Of a stretch of 64,000 bases of DNA, positions 52,299-61,016 are shown piece after piece. The notes beneath the pieces were generated by a model. The model was not told the origin of the DNA, did not search any database, and was given only the letters and a program-made list of their open reading frames with translations. Position 1 is the stretch's first letter; each line of letters begins with the position of its first letter. Origin of the DNA: Blastococcus sp. MG754426. GTDB taxonomy: Bacteria; Actinomycetota; Actinomycetes; Mycobacteriales; Geodermatophilaceae. The stretch covers positions 62,001-126,000 of the forward strand of contig NZ_SSXC01000002.1 in NCBI RefSeq assembly GCF_021699055.1, in the 5' to 3' direction. The position numbers and the translations under genes are program-made.

Positions 52299-55189
52299 GA
52301 CTCCCCCACCAGCGCCAGGAAGGCGTCCTCCAGCCGGCGACGCGGCGTGAACTGCTCCACGGCGACGCCCGCCGAGACCAGCGCCTGCAGCACGTCGGCC
52401 CGCCGCACGCCGTCGAGCTCGGCCACCAGGCCGTCGTCCGTGCGGCCGGCGGTCACGCCGGGCAGGCCCGACAGGACGGCGACCGCCCGGTCGGTGTCGG
52501 CGTCGTCGGCCAGGCCGACCAGCACGGAACCGCCGGCACCGACGATCTCCTCGACGGTGCCCTGGGCGATCTTCTGCCCCTTGGCCATCACGACGACGTG
52601 GCTGCAGGTCTGCTCGATCTCGCTCAGCAGGTGGCTGGAGACGATGACCGTGCGGCCGGTGGCGGCGTAGTTGCGCAGCACCTCGCGCATGGCGTGGATC
52701 TGCGGCGGGTCGAGCCCGTTGGTCGGCTCGTCGAGCACCAGGAGGTCGGGCAGGCCGAGCATCGCCTGGGCGATCGCGACCCGCTGGCGCATGCCCTGGC
52801 TGTACCGGCGCACCGGCCGGTCGATCGCCGCGCCGAGGCCGGCGACCTCGATCGCCTCCTCCATGTGCGCGTCCTCGGCCGGGCGGCCGGTGGCGGCCCA
52901 GTAGAGCGTCAGGTTGTCCCGGCCGGAGAGGTGCGGTTGCAGGCCGGTGCCCTCCACGAACGAGCCCAGCCGGGACAGCACCGGGGCACCGGGGCCGGCG
53001 GCGTGCCCGAAGATGCTGATCCGGCCGTCGGTGGGCCGGATCAACCCCATGAGCATGCGCAACGACGTCGTCTTCCCGGCCCCGTTGGGCCCGAGCAGGC
53101 CGAGCACCTGGCCGCGCCGCACCTCGAAGGAGAGGTCGCGGACGGCGACGAAGCCGTCCTTGTACGCCTTGGTCACGCCGGTGAAGCGCAGGGGGACGTC
53201 CTCCCCGTCGGGCTCCACCTGCGAGATCCGCCGGTCGCGGCGCCTGCCCCACCAGCGGGCGGACAGCCAGCCCAGCAGCCCGAGGCCGGCGAGGACGGCC
53301 AGCAGCACCCACCAGCGGGAGGCGCCGGTCGGGGCCTCGCTGCGGCCTTCCACTTCGGGGGCGGCCAGCGTCGCCTCACCCGCGGAGACGCCGTTGGGGG
53401 CGGTGTCCGAGGCCAGCCCGACCGAGTAGACCGCCGCCTCGGCCGGCAGCGCGAAGGCCTGGTCGGTGGAGGAGACCAGCACGCGCATGGTGTGCCCGGT
53501 CTCGAAGCGGTGCACGATGCCCGGCAGCGTGACGCTGACCCGCGTCGGGGCGGTCGGGTCGGTGGAGACGCCGGTGAGCGCGAGCGGCGCCACCAGCCCG
53601 CCGGGCAGCGTGGTCGCGCCGTCCGGGCCGACGTCGTAGAGCTTGGCGAAGAGGGTGGCGCTGCCGCTGGGCGAGGCCACCGCGAGGTCGATCGTCGAGG
53701 CGCCGACGACCTCGACCGGGGCCTCCAGCGGGGCGCTGTCGAACGCGGCGAACTGGCCGGGGATCTCCGCGGTGCTGCCGCCGAGCGCGGAGGTCAGCGC
53801 CCCGAGCCCGGGCAGCGTGGTGAGCGCGGCGGGCGTGCCACCGGCGGGGGTGACGACGGGCTGGACGGGGCCGGAGACGGTCACCGCCCGGCGGGTGGCC
53901 GGCTCGGCGCCGTCCAGCCCGGGGTAGACCTCGGCCGCGACGGCCCGGCCGCCGCCCTGGACCCGCCCGACCGTGGTGCCCAGGCCGGTGGGGGCGGGGA
54001 ACTCGAACCCCGTGCCGGGGTCCTCGCCCTGCCCCCGCAGGTGCCAGTCGAACCAGCCGGCGACGTGGTCGCGCAGGTCCTGCACCTGCCCGTCCGACGA
54101 CGAGGCGTCGTGGCCGCCGGCGAACCAGACCACCTTGACCGGGGTCCCGTCCGCGGCGATCCCCCGCGCGTTCGCGTCGGCCTGGCCCAGCCCGAACAGC
54201 GAGTCCTGGGTGCCCTGCACCAGCAGCGTCGGCACGTCGATCCGGTCGAGGACGCCGGCCGGGCTGCTGCGGTCGAGCACCGCGGCGACCTCCGGCGTCA
54301 GCGTGCCGGTGGAGGCGGCCGCCTGGTAGGCCTCGCACACCTCGAGGCGGAAGCGGCCGCAGGTGAGCAGCAGCTCGGCGGCCTCCGGGTCCGCGGCGGC
54401 CTGCTCGAGCAGCCGCTCGGGCAGGCCGGCGGGCAGCGCGCCACCGCCGGCCCCACCGGCCCCGCCGCCGAGGGCGTCCAGCAGGCCGCCCGAGGCCGAG
54501 CCGATCCCGAAGAACAGCCCGGACCACAGCTGCTTGTAGACGCCGGCCGCCTCCGTCTGCGGCACCGCGGCGACCGTGTCCGCGACGAGGTCGCCGGTCT
54601 GGGACGGGAAGAGCGACGCGGTCAGCGAGTGCCAGGTGATCTGCGGCGCGATGGCGTCGACCCGCTCGTCGTAGGCCGCGCCGAGCAGGGCGAGCGCCCC
54701 GCCGTACGAGCCGCCGGCCACCCCCACCCGCGGGTCGCCCTCGGCGTCGAGCTCGACCTCCTCGCGCTCGGCCAGCAGGTCGAGCAGCGTGGAGAGATCG
54801 GCGATCTCGTAGCGCGGGTCGTTGAGCCCGATCCGCCCGGTGCTCTCCCCGAAGCCGCGGGCCGAGTAGGTGAGGACGACGTACCCGCGGTCGGCCAGGT
54901 CCGCCGCGTCGTCGGCGACCGAGCGCTTGCTGCCGCCGAAGCCGTGCGCGAGCACCACCGCCGGCGCGGGCTCGTCGGTGCCGGGCAGGTACAGGGTGGT
55001 GTCGAGCTCGACGGCGTCCTCGCCGGAGCCCGAGGGCACCCGGGCCTCCTCCGTGCGCACCTCGGCGGCGCCCGCCGGGGGCGCGAGCGCGAGCAGGCCG
55101 GCCGGCAGGGCGAGGGCGAGCAGGGCGGCGGCCGCGGCGCGCGCACCGGGGCGCGGGCGGGGACGCACGAGCCCGCGGAGGGAACGCAC
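52295..55189 (-). CDS. S15-like hydrolase fused through the membrane to an ABC ATPase
   Basis: A 964-residue single chain. A signal/anchor sequence covers residues 1-42. The alpha/beta hydrolase of the CocE/X-Pro peptidase class has AHGFGGSKRS, the nucleophile Ser161 in GGSYGG, Asp329 in GTQDS and His360 in GGHDAS. A beta-sandwich (about 405-600) like the PepX C-terminal domain follows, then a transmembrane helix at about 626-643 and basic stop-transfer residues WWGRRRDRR. The cytoplasmic ABC ATPase (about 666-964) has Walker A GPNGAGKTT (700-708), signature YSQGM, Walker B LLVLDEPTNGLDP and H-loop SSH. All catalytic residues are intact. It couples an outside hydrolase to a transporter whose permease overlaps downstream. 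Confidence 0.9.
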   Translation of the reverse strand: MRSLRGLVRPRPRPGARAAAAALLALALPAGLLALAPPAGAAEVRTEEARVPSGSGEDAVELDTTLYLPGTDEPAPAVVLAHGFGGSKRSVADDAADLADRGYVVLTYSARGFGESTGRIGLNDPRYEIADLSTLLDLLAEREEVELDAEGDPRVGVAGGSYGGALALLGAAYDERVDAIAPQITWHSLTASLFPSQTGDLVADTVAAVPQTEAAGVYKQLWSGLFFGIGSASGGLLDALGGGAGGAGGGALPAGLPERLLEQAAADPEAAELLLTCGRFRLEVCEAYQAAASTGTLTPEVAAVLDRSSPAGVLDRIDVPTLLVQGTQDSLFGLGQADANARGIAADGTPVKVVWFAGGHDASSSDGQVQDLRDHVAGWFDWHLRGQGEDPGTGFEFPAPTGLGTTVGRVQGGGRAVAAEVYPGLDGAEPATRRAVTVSGPVQPVVTPAGGTPAALTTLPGLGALTSALGGSTAEIPGQFAAFDSAPLEAPVEVVGASTIDLAVASPSGSATLFAKLYDVGPDGATTLPGGLVAPLALTGVSTDPTAPTRVSVTLPGIVHRFETGHTMRVLVSSTDQAFALPAEAAVYSVGLASDTAPNGVSAGEATLAAPEVEGRSEAPTGASRWWVLLAVLAGLGLLGWLSARWWGRRRDRRISQVEPDGEDVPLRFTGVTKAYKDGFVAVRDLSFEVRRGQVLGLLGPNGAGKTTSLRMLMGLIRPTDGRISIFGHAAGPGAPVLSRLGSFVEGTGLQPHLSGRDNLTLYWAATGRPAEDAHMEEAIEVAGLGAAIDRPVRRYSQGMRQRVAIAQAMLGLPDLLVLDEPTNGLDPPQIHAMREVLRNYAATGRTVIVSSHLLSEIEQTCSHVVVMAKGQKIAQGTVEEIVGAGGSVLVGLADDADTDRAVAVLSGLPGVTAGRTDDGLVAELDGVRRADVLQALVSAGVAVEQFTPRRRLEDAFLALVGES

Positions 55190-55245
55190 GACGGGCCCAA
55201 CGGCCGGGGGCCGTCCGGTGTTCCGGGGAGCGGCCCCGGCCCGGG

Positions 55246-56622
55246 TCAGGGCTGCCAGTTGCCCGTGGCGACGATGACCAGCCCCGGCGCCGGGACGTCG
55301 GCCACCTCGAAGAAGCGCGGCGCGGGGCCGGCGAGCTCGGGGAACTGCTCGATCAGCTGCAGCGCCGCCTGGCGCTGCTGCTCGTCGCCCTCGGTGAAGT
55401 ACACGGTCGTCGCCGAGACGTCGGTGCCCGGGTAGGCGCCGACACCGGGCGACTCCCAGCCACCGGCGACGACGGCGCCGGAGATCTTGGCGGCGAGGCC
55501 GGTGATTCTCGTGGCGTTGAGGACGGTGACCGGGACCCGCACCGGGGTGGTGATCGCCGGCTCGACGACCACGGGGCTCTCCGGCAGCGGCGGGAGGGCG
55601 GCGGTCGGGACGGCGACGGTCGGGACGCTGGCGGGAGCGGGCGCGGCCGCGGCGGCCTCCTCCTTCTCCGGCGCGGTGACCGTGTAGACACCGAGGACCG
55701 CGCCGGCGACGACGGCCATGGCGACCAGACCCTTGAGCACGCGGCGCGGCTTGCGCTCGGGCTCGTCGTCGAAGAGCACCTCGGGGGTGCCGTTGCGCCT
55801 GGCCGCCTTGCGGCGCGCGGCGTCGGCAGCCTGCCGCTCGGCGCGGTAGGCGGCGCGGCCGCCCTTGACCTCCGCCCCGCCCGGCGCGGGAGCCGCCACC
55901 TCGGCGTCGAGGTCGTAGCCGTCGTCGTCGTGGCCGTCGTCGTCGTGGCCGTCGTGGCCGAGGTCGTCGTCGGAGGCGGCGTCGGCCCGCCGCGCGCTGA
56001 TGTCCCGCTCGGGGATCGCCGTCGTGGCCGGCGACTCGAGGACCGCCGGCGCGAGCCGCGAGCGGCCGGTGTCGTCGGTGCGCGAGGGCTTGGTCCAGTC
56101 GCCGTAGGAGGACGACGGCGCGCCGGACGGGGTGGTCTGCCGGGGCACGCGGGGGACGCGCGGCACGGGGGCGCTGCGGCCCGACCCACGGGTCGGGCCC
56201 GTGGTGGCCAGCGGCTCGTCGTCGACCAGCAGCGCCGTCGGGCCCGCGGGAGAAGCGGCCGGTGCCGGGGCGGGCGAGGGCACCGCGCGGAACGGGGCGG
56301 CGCTGGTCTGCGGGCCCGGGACGCCCGCGGCGCGGGGGGTGACCGGCGCGGGACCGGCGGCGGCACGCGCGGCGGCCGGCACGGGCGGCAGCGGCAGCCG
56401 GGAGCGGGAGACCTGGTGCCCCGCCTCGCCGGGAGCACCGGCCACGACGTCGCGCCGGGGGCCGCGGCGATCGCGCCCGGGGGCAGTGGGGTGGTCGCTC
56501 AGGCCGGCACCGGGGAGGGAGCCGTCCGGGGCGTCGGTGCGGCGCCGCCCGGCGGGCGGCGACACGTGCCCCTGCGCCACTCCGTCACTGCCTGACGCCG
56601 CGTGCCTGCCCACGGTGAGCAA
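55246..56622 (-). CDS. LytR C-terminal domain (LytR_C) membrane protein
   Basis: A 458-residue protein. A long disordered Pro/Ala/Arg-rich cytoplasmic segment contains an acidic GHDDDGHDDDGYD repeat. A basic patch follows, then one transmembrane helix (RRVLKGLVAMAVVAGAVLGV, about residue 315) and an outer LytR_C domain with VTVLNATRITGLAAKISGAV and TVYFTEGDEQQRQAAL. Probably a cell-wall-associated protein related to the envelope LCP system, but it lacks the catalytic LCP domain. The start is uncertain: TTG 56622 is two bases after the DUF3263 stop, and GTG 56613 is also possible. Confidence 0.82.
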   Translation of the reverse strand: MLTVGRHAASGSDGVAQGHVSPPAGRRRTDAPDGSLPGAGLSDHPTAPGRDRRGPRRDVVAGAPGEAGHQVSRSRLPLPPVPAAARAAAGPAPVTPRAAGVPGPQTSAAPFRAVPSPAPAPAASPAGPTALLVDDEPLATTGPTRGSGRSAPVPRVPRVPRQTTPSGAPSSSYGDWTKPSRTDDTGRSRLAPAVLESPATTAIPERDISARRADAASDDDLGHDGHDDDGHDDDGYDLDAEVAAPAPGGAEVKGGRAAYRAERQAADAARRKAARRNGTPEVLFDDEPERKPRRVLKGLVAMAVVAGAVLGVYTVTAPEKEEAAAAAPAPASVPTVAVPTAALPPLPESPVVVEPAITTPVRVPVTVLNATRITGLAAKISGAVVAGGWESPGVGAYPGTDVSATTVYFTEGDEQQRQAALQLIEQFPELAGPAPRFFEVADVPAPGLVIVATGNWQP

Positions 56623-56624
56623 AT

Positions 56625-56963
56625 CTAATCCATGTCATTCCCGTTGCCCAGGATCTGCGGCGAGCGCGTCCGACGCCGCGCCGTCCGCAGCCGGCGCAGG
56701 CGCCGGACCAGGAGCGGGTCGGCCGCCAGCGCCTCCGGCCGGTCGACCAGGGCGTTGAGCGCCTGGTAGTACCGGGTCGGCGTCGTGTCGAACAGGTCGC
56801 GGATCGCCGTCTCCTTGGCCCCGGCGCGCCGCCACCACTGGCGCTCGAAACCGAGCATCTCGTGCTCCCGCCGCGACAGGCCGGCGGCGCCGGCCGGCAC
56901 GGGCCTGTCCCCTGACCCGTCGACCCGGGGCGGGGAGACCACGGGGGCTGGGTCGCTGTGCAT
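56625..56963 (-). CDS. DUF3263 protein
   Basis: A 112-residue actinobacterial protein. The DUF3263 core is LSRREHEMLGFERQWWRRAGAKE (with EHEMLGFERQWWRRAG as the core) then IRDLFDTTPTRYYQALNALVDRP and ADPLLVRRLRRLR. The helical arrangement with a conserved TRYYQALN segment resembles a DNA-binding domain, but this is pattern-level only. The start is ATG 56963, with GGAG about ten bases upstream. It is next to the LytR_C gene on the same strand, two bases apart, so they are co-expressed. This pairing is seen in several Actinobacteria. Confidence 0.9.
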   Translation of the reverse strand: MHSDPAPVVSPPRVDGSGDRPVPAGAAGLSRREHEMLGFERQWWRRAGAKETAIRDLFDTTPTRYYQALNALVDRPEALAADPLLVRRLRRLRTARRRTRSPQILGNGNDMD

Positions 56964-57081
56964 CGTCGGACCATCTCCTGAGCTGCTCCGCCGGCCGGGC
57001 GCTCCCGGCGGCTCGGGCACGACGGTAGCGCCGTCCACCGACGTTCCCGGCCCACGCGCCGCGGCGGACCCGGCAGCGCCG

Positions 57082-57999
57082 TCAGGGGGTGGCGACCACC
57101 GCGTCGCGGGCCGCCCGGCGCGCCCCTGCCCGGGCGTGCCGCCACGTGTCGGCGGTGAAGACCGCCAGCGCCACCCAGACGATGACGAAGCCGGCCAGCC
57201 GGGCCGGCGGCATGGGTTCGTCGTAGACGAAGACGCCGATCGCCAGCTGCATCAGCGGGGTCAGGTACTGCAGCAGCCCCACCGTCGAGAGCGGGATGCG
57301 CCGGGCCGCTGCGGCGAACAGCAGCAGCGGCACCGCCGTCGCCACCCCGGCGCTGGCCAGCAGGAAGGCGTGCCCGGTGCCGGCGTTGGCGAACGTGCCC
57401 GTGCCCCCGGCGTGCAGCACGGCGAGGACGGCGCCGGCCGGGATCGCCACCAGCGTCGTCTCCAGGAACAGCCCCGGAGCCGCCTCGATGCGGACGAGCT
57501 TCTTCATCAGCCCGTACAGGCCGAAGGAGAGCGCCAGGCCGAGGGCGATCCACGGGGGGCGCCCGTAGTCGACGGTGAGGACCACGACGGCGACGGCGGC
57601 GATGCCGACGGCGACCCACTGGAGGGGCCGCAGCCGCTCGGCGAACACCACCACGCCCAGGAGCACGCTCACCAGCGGGTTGATGAAGTAGCCGAGCGAG
57701 GTCTCCACGACCTGGCCGGAGTTGACCCCGTAGACGTAGATCAGCCAGTTGGTCGCGATCAGCACCGCCGCGCCGGCCAGGACGAGGAGCGTGCGCGGGC
57801 TGGCGACGGCGGCGCGCACGTGCCCCCACCGGCGGACGGCGGTCAGCAGCAATGCCACGAACAGCAGCGACCAGAGCACCCGGTGGGCCACGATCTCCAG
57901 GCCGCCGGCGGGCTCCAGGAGCGGGAAGTACAGCGGGAAGATGCCCCAGAGGGCGTAGGCGCCGAGGCCGGAGACCACCCCCAGGCGACGCTCGTCCAC
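57082..57999 (-). CDS. rarD: RarD, EamA-family permease
   Basis: A 305-residue ten-helix drug/metabolite transporter superfamily protein. The EamA N-terminal repeat has GLGAYALWGIFPLYFPLL, and GYFINPLVSVLLGVVVFAERL matches RarD specifically. The second half is GLLQYLTPLMQLAIGVFVYDEPMPP. It likely exports or imports a small metabolite; the original rarD link to chloramphenicol is unproven. It is the last gene on the minus strand of this cluster and starts 64 bases from the divergent DUF5313 gene. Confidence 0.92.
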   Translation of the reverse strand: MDERRLGVVSGLGAYALWGIFPLYFPLLEPAGGLEIVAHRVLWSLLFVALLLTAVRRWGHVRAAVASPRTLLVLAGAAVLIATNWLIYVYGVNSGQVVETSLGYFINPLVSVLLGVVVFAERLRPLQWVAVGIAAVAVVVLTVDYGRPPWIALGLALSFGLYGLMKKLVRIEAAPGLFLETTLVAIPAGAVLAVLHAGGTGTFANAGTGHAFLLASAGVATAVPLLLFAAAARRIPLSTVGLLQYLTPLMQLAIGVFVYDEPMPPARLAGFVIVWVALAVFTADTWRHARAGARRAARDAVVATP

Positions 58000-58051
58000 G
58001 GCGGCACCGTACGCCCGCGCCCGGGACCGGCCGCAGCCGACCGGACGGGCC

Positions 58052-58063
58052 TACCGTTTCAGC
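58052..58063 (+). promoter_or_regulatory. Leaderless -10 of the DUF5313 gene
   Basis: TACCGT at 58052-58057 is followed by six bases and the GTG at 58064. Confidence 0.5.
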
Positions 58064-58462
58064 GTGAGCTCTCAGCGCCCCGGCCCCCTGCAGTGGGTCT
58101 GGTACGCGTACGGCGGTGGGTTGCCCCGCGAGCTGGCGCCGTGGGTCCTGGAGGACACCACCCGCAGCACCTGGGTGTGGCGGCAGCTGGCCCGGGCGGT
58201 GGTGCAGCTGCTGCCCCTGATCGTGGTCTGCCTGCTGCTGGTCCCCGTCCCGCTGGCCTACCGGGTCGCCGCGGCCGGCGGCGGGCTGCTGCTCGGCCTG
58301 CTGTTCTCGCTGGCCTACATGGTCGAGACCACCGAGCACCGGGTGGTGAAGGCCGGCTACCCGCCGGGGACGGCGGGGCGCCTGCGCGCGGAGCGGGCCG
58401 AGCGGGCGCGGGTGGAGCGGCTCTCCCCCTACCGGCGCGACGGCGCGGGGAGCTTCGACTGA
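58064..58462 (+). CDS. DUF5313 membrane protein
   Basis: A 132-residue protein. WVWYAYGGGLPRELAPWVLEDTT at the N-terminus (core YAYGGGLPRELAPWV) is the DUF5313 signature. Two transmembrane helices follow at about residues 45-62 and 66-88, then a charged tail ERAERARVERLSPYRRD. Function unknown, restricted to Actinobacteria. Its TGA overlaps the last base of the convergent tRNA-Thr gene by one base. Confidence 0.88.
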   Translation: MSSQRPGPLQWVWYAYGGGLPRELAPWVLEDTTRSTWVWRQLARAVVQLLPLIVVCLLLVPVPLAYRVAAAGGGLLLGLLFSLAYMVETTEHRVVKAGYPPGTAGRLRAERAERARVERLSPYRRDGAGSFD

Positions 58463-58534
58463 GCCGACGAGGGGACTCGAACCCCTAACCGCCCGATTAC
58501 AAGTCGGGTGCGCTACCAGTTGCGCCACGCCGGC
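58462..58534 (-). tRNA. tRNA-Thr (anticodon UGU)
   Basis: A 73-base cloverleaf. The acceptor GCCGGCG pairs with CGTCGGC (one G-U), the D-arm has GCGC stems, and the anticodon stem CCCGA/TCGGG holds loop CTTGTAA, so the anticodon is TGT reading ACA. The T-arm is AGGGG-TTCGAGT-CCCCT with discriminator U73. CCA is not encoded. The 3' end touches the stop codon of the DUF5313 gene on the other strand. Confidence 0.95.
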
Positions 58535-58818
<284 letters not shown>

Positions 58819-59271
58819 GTGCAGGACGTGGTGGTCCGCCGGCACGTGGCCGCGCCGGTGCAGCAGGTCTGGCAGGTGGCGACCGACCTGACGGGTTCGC
58901 CGCAGGTGCTCCGCGGGGTCGACGCCGTGGAGGTGCTCACCCCGGGCCCCTTCGACGTCGGGACGCGGTGGCGGGAGACCCGCACGATGATGGGCCGGTC
59001 GGCGACCGAGGAGATGACCGTGACCGCGGTGGAGCCGCAGCGCTCCTACCGGGTCGAGGCGGCGGGCCGGGGCGCCCACTACGTCTCGACCCTCGCGTTC
59101 GCCCCGTCCGCCGACGGGGGCACGGACGTGACGATGACCTTCGGCGGCCGGCCCACGAGCACCGTGGCGCGGGTGCTCGGCGCGGTCACCGCGCCGCTGG
59201 GACGCCGGGCCGTGGCCAAGGCGCTGCAGCAGGACCTCGACGACATCGCGGCGGCCGCCGAGCGGGCCTGA
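58819..59271 (+). CDS. SRPBCC-family (START-like) protein
   Basis: A 150-residue protein with the polyketide-cyclase/dehydrase-type helix-grip fold. VVVRRHVAAPVQQVWQVATDL opens it, with RRHVAAPVQQVWQV as the most typical part. VGTRWRETRTMMGRSATEEM, VEAAGRGAHYVSTLAF and a long C-terminal helix follow. The fold binds hydrophobic ligands. The start is GTG 58819, with GGGAGG five bases upstream. No pathway partner is adjacent. Confidence 0.85.
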   Translation: MQDVVVRRHVAAPVQQVWQVATDLTGSPQVLRGVDAVEVLTPGPFDVGTRWRETRTMMGRSATEEMTVTAVEPQRSYRVEAAGRGAHYVSTLAFAPSADGGTDVTMTFGGRPTSTVARVLGAVTAPLGRRAVAKALQQDLDDIAAAAERA

Positions 59272-59324
59272 CCCGGCTCACCCCCGGGCCCGGCCGTCCT
59301 CCCGGTGGTCGGGCAACCCGAGGG

Positions 59325-59987
59325 TCAGGCCGCCTCGGTCTCCGTGCTGGGGTCGGCGCGCGGCGGGGTGCCGCGGACGAAGCCGGTCGGGTCGACGCTG
59401 CCCAGCGGCCCGGCGGCCAGCCAGCGGGCGAAGCCGTCCGGGTCGCGGCGCTCCAGCTCGTCGAGCACCTGCGCCCGGCGGGCCACCAGCCGCTGCCGCA
59501 CCGCCGGGGTCAGCGGCCGCTGCAGCTCCGCACCGGTGCGCCGCCACTCCTCCCCGAGGGTCGCCGTCGACGCCCCGCCCACGGGCCCGGCCACCGCGCC
59601 CAGCGGGGGCACCGCGCGCAATGCGGCCTCGCGCCGGTCGCGCGCCCACCGGAGAGCCGCCCAGCCGGCCGCACCGAGCCCGAGCAGCAGCAGCGCCACG
59701 CCCCCGCCGGCGAGCACCGCCGTCCCGCTCACCACCAGCAGCGCCCCGATCGTGACGGCCGCCGCCTGGCCGGCCGACTCGAGCACCGACCGGCGGCCCG
59801 GCCGCGGCGCCTCGCGCGCCACCCCGGCCGCCACGCACCCCGCGAGCGCGCCGGAGACGCAGACCGCCACCAGGCCCGGGCCCCGGAGCGCGATGCCGCC
59901 GACGACCGCCAGCACGGCCGCGCAGGCCAGGCCGACGCCGATGAGGAACCGGACGAGAGGACCACGGACGGGCACGGACAGCTCCAC
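59325..59987 (-). CDS. Four-helix membrane protein, unknown
   Basis: A 220-residue protein with four predicted membrane helices in its first 130 residues. A cytoplasmic helical region follows with EEWRRTGAELQRPLTPAVRQRLVARRAQVLDELERRDPDGF; its core LDELERRDPDGFARWL is a motif often found at the C-terminus of actinobacterial membrane proteins. I cannot name a family. The start is uncertain (GTG 59987 or GTG 59975). It is divergent from the UPF0014 gene. Confidence 0.7.
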   Translation of the reverse strand: MELSVPVRGPLVRFLIGVGLACAAVLAVVGGIALRGPGLVAVCVSGALAGCVAAGVAREAPRPGRRSVLESAGQAAAVTIGALLVVSGTAVLAGGGVALLLLGLGAAGWAALRWARDRREAALRAVPPLGAVAGPVGGASTATLGEEWRRTGAELQRPLTPAVRQRLVARRAQVLDELERRDPDGFARWLAAGPLGSVDPTGFVRGTPPRADPSTETEAA

Positions 59988-60134
59988 GGGGCCGACGGGA
60001 CGGGCAGCGGGCCACGGTGCGGAGCCCGGCCCGGGACCGCCCACTACCCGCCCCGGGCCGCCGCTGCACACGGAGTTCCGCGGACGGCACCCCGCCCCGC
60101 CGAGCGCCCCGGTGACCAGGCAGGATCGGGCGCC

Positions 60135-60908
60135 GTGGGCTCCTCGGTGGTCGACGTCGACCTCCGCCTGGGTGCGGTGCTCGTCGCGCTGACCGCGCTG
60201 GCCGCGGTGAGCGGGCGGGTGTCCGGGCTGGGCGAGGACCGGCCGGTGCTCGTCGCGGCGGCGCGCGCCACGGCGCAGCTCACCGTCGTCTCGGCCCTGC
60301 TCCTGGTCGTCGTCCGGTCGCTCTGGCTCTCCGCCGCCTTCGTCCTCCTCATGGTGTCGGTGGCCACCGCCACCGCGGCCGGGCGCGCCACCGGCCGGCC
60401 GCTGCGCTCACCCGGGGCCGTCGCCCGGCTGGCGGCCATCGCCGTCCCGGTGGTCGGCGGCGCCGCCCCCGTGGTCGCCCTCGTGCTGGCCAGCGGCACC
60501 GTGCCGCTCCGCGGCGAGGCGGTCATCCCCATCGCCGGCATCCTGATCGGCGGCGCCATGACCGCCACCTCCCTCGCGGGCCGGCGCCTGCGCGAGGAGC
60601 TCGCGCAGCGGCGCGGCGAGGTGGAGGCCGCGCTCGCGGTCGGGCTGCTCCCCCGCGACGCGGTGCTGCTGGTCGGCCGCCCGGTCGCCGGGACCGCGCT
60701 CGTGCCGCCGCTCGACCAGACCCGCACGGTCGGGCTGGTCACCCTGCCCGGCGCCTTCGTGGGCGTGCTGCTCGGCGGCGGCAGCCCGCTCGAAGCGGGG
60801 GCGGCGCAGCTGCTGGTCCTGGTCGGGCTGCTGGCCGCCGAGGTGCTGGCCGTGTGGGCGGTCACCGAGCTCGTCGCCCGCGGCCGGGTGCTGCCCGTCC
60901 CGCGCTGA
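60135..60908 (+). CDS. UPF0014/FetB-family permease
   Basis: A 257-residue seven-helix membrane protein. The conserved loop RGEAVIPIAGILIGGAMTATSLAGRR (core PIAGILIGGAMTATSLAGRR) and LVPPLDQTRTVGLVTLPGAFVGVLLGG (core DQTRTVGLVTLPGAFVG) are the UPF0014 hallmarks. In E. coli, FetB pairs with the ATPase FetA to export iron. Here no ATPase gene is adjacent, so it is an orphan locally and may use an ATPase encoded elsewhere. GTG start, with CAGGAT eight bases upstream. Confidence 0.88.
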   Translation: MGSSVVDVDLRLGAVLVALTALAAVSGRVSGLGEDRPVLVAAARATAQLTVVSALLLVVVRSLWLSAAFVLLMVSVATATAAGRATGRPLRSPGAVARLAAIAVPVVGGAAPVVALVLASGTVPLRGEAVIPIAGILIGGAMTATSLAGRRLREELAQRRGEVEAALAVGLLPRDAVLLVGRPVAGTALVPPLDQTRTVGLVTLPGAFVGVLLGGGSPLEAGAAQLLVLVGLLAAEVLAVWAVTELVARGRVLPVPR

Positions 60909-61016
60909 CCACGGCGTCCAGGAAGCTCACAGCACCCCTCCAGCGTTGCGCCAGTGGAAGGGCCGACAGTGGGTTCCGACGCAGCAGCCGCACGGCTGCG
61001 AGGAGAGGAACGACGC

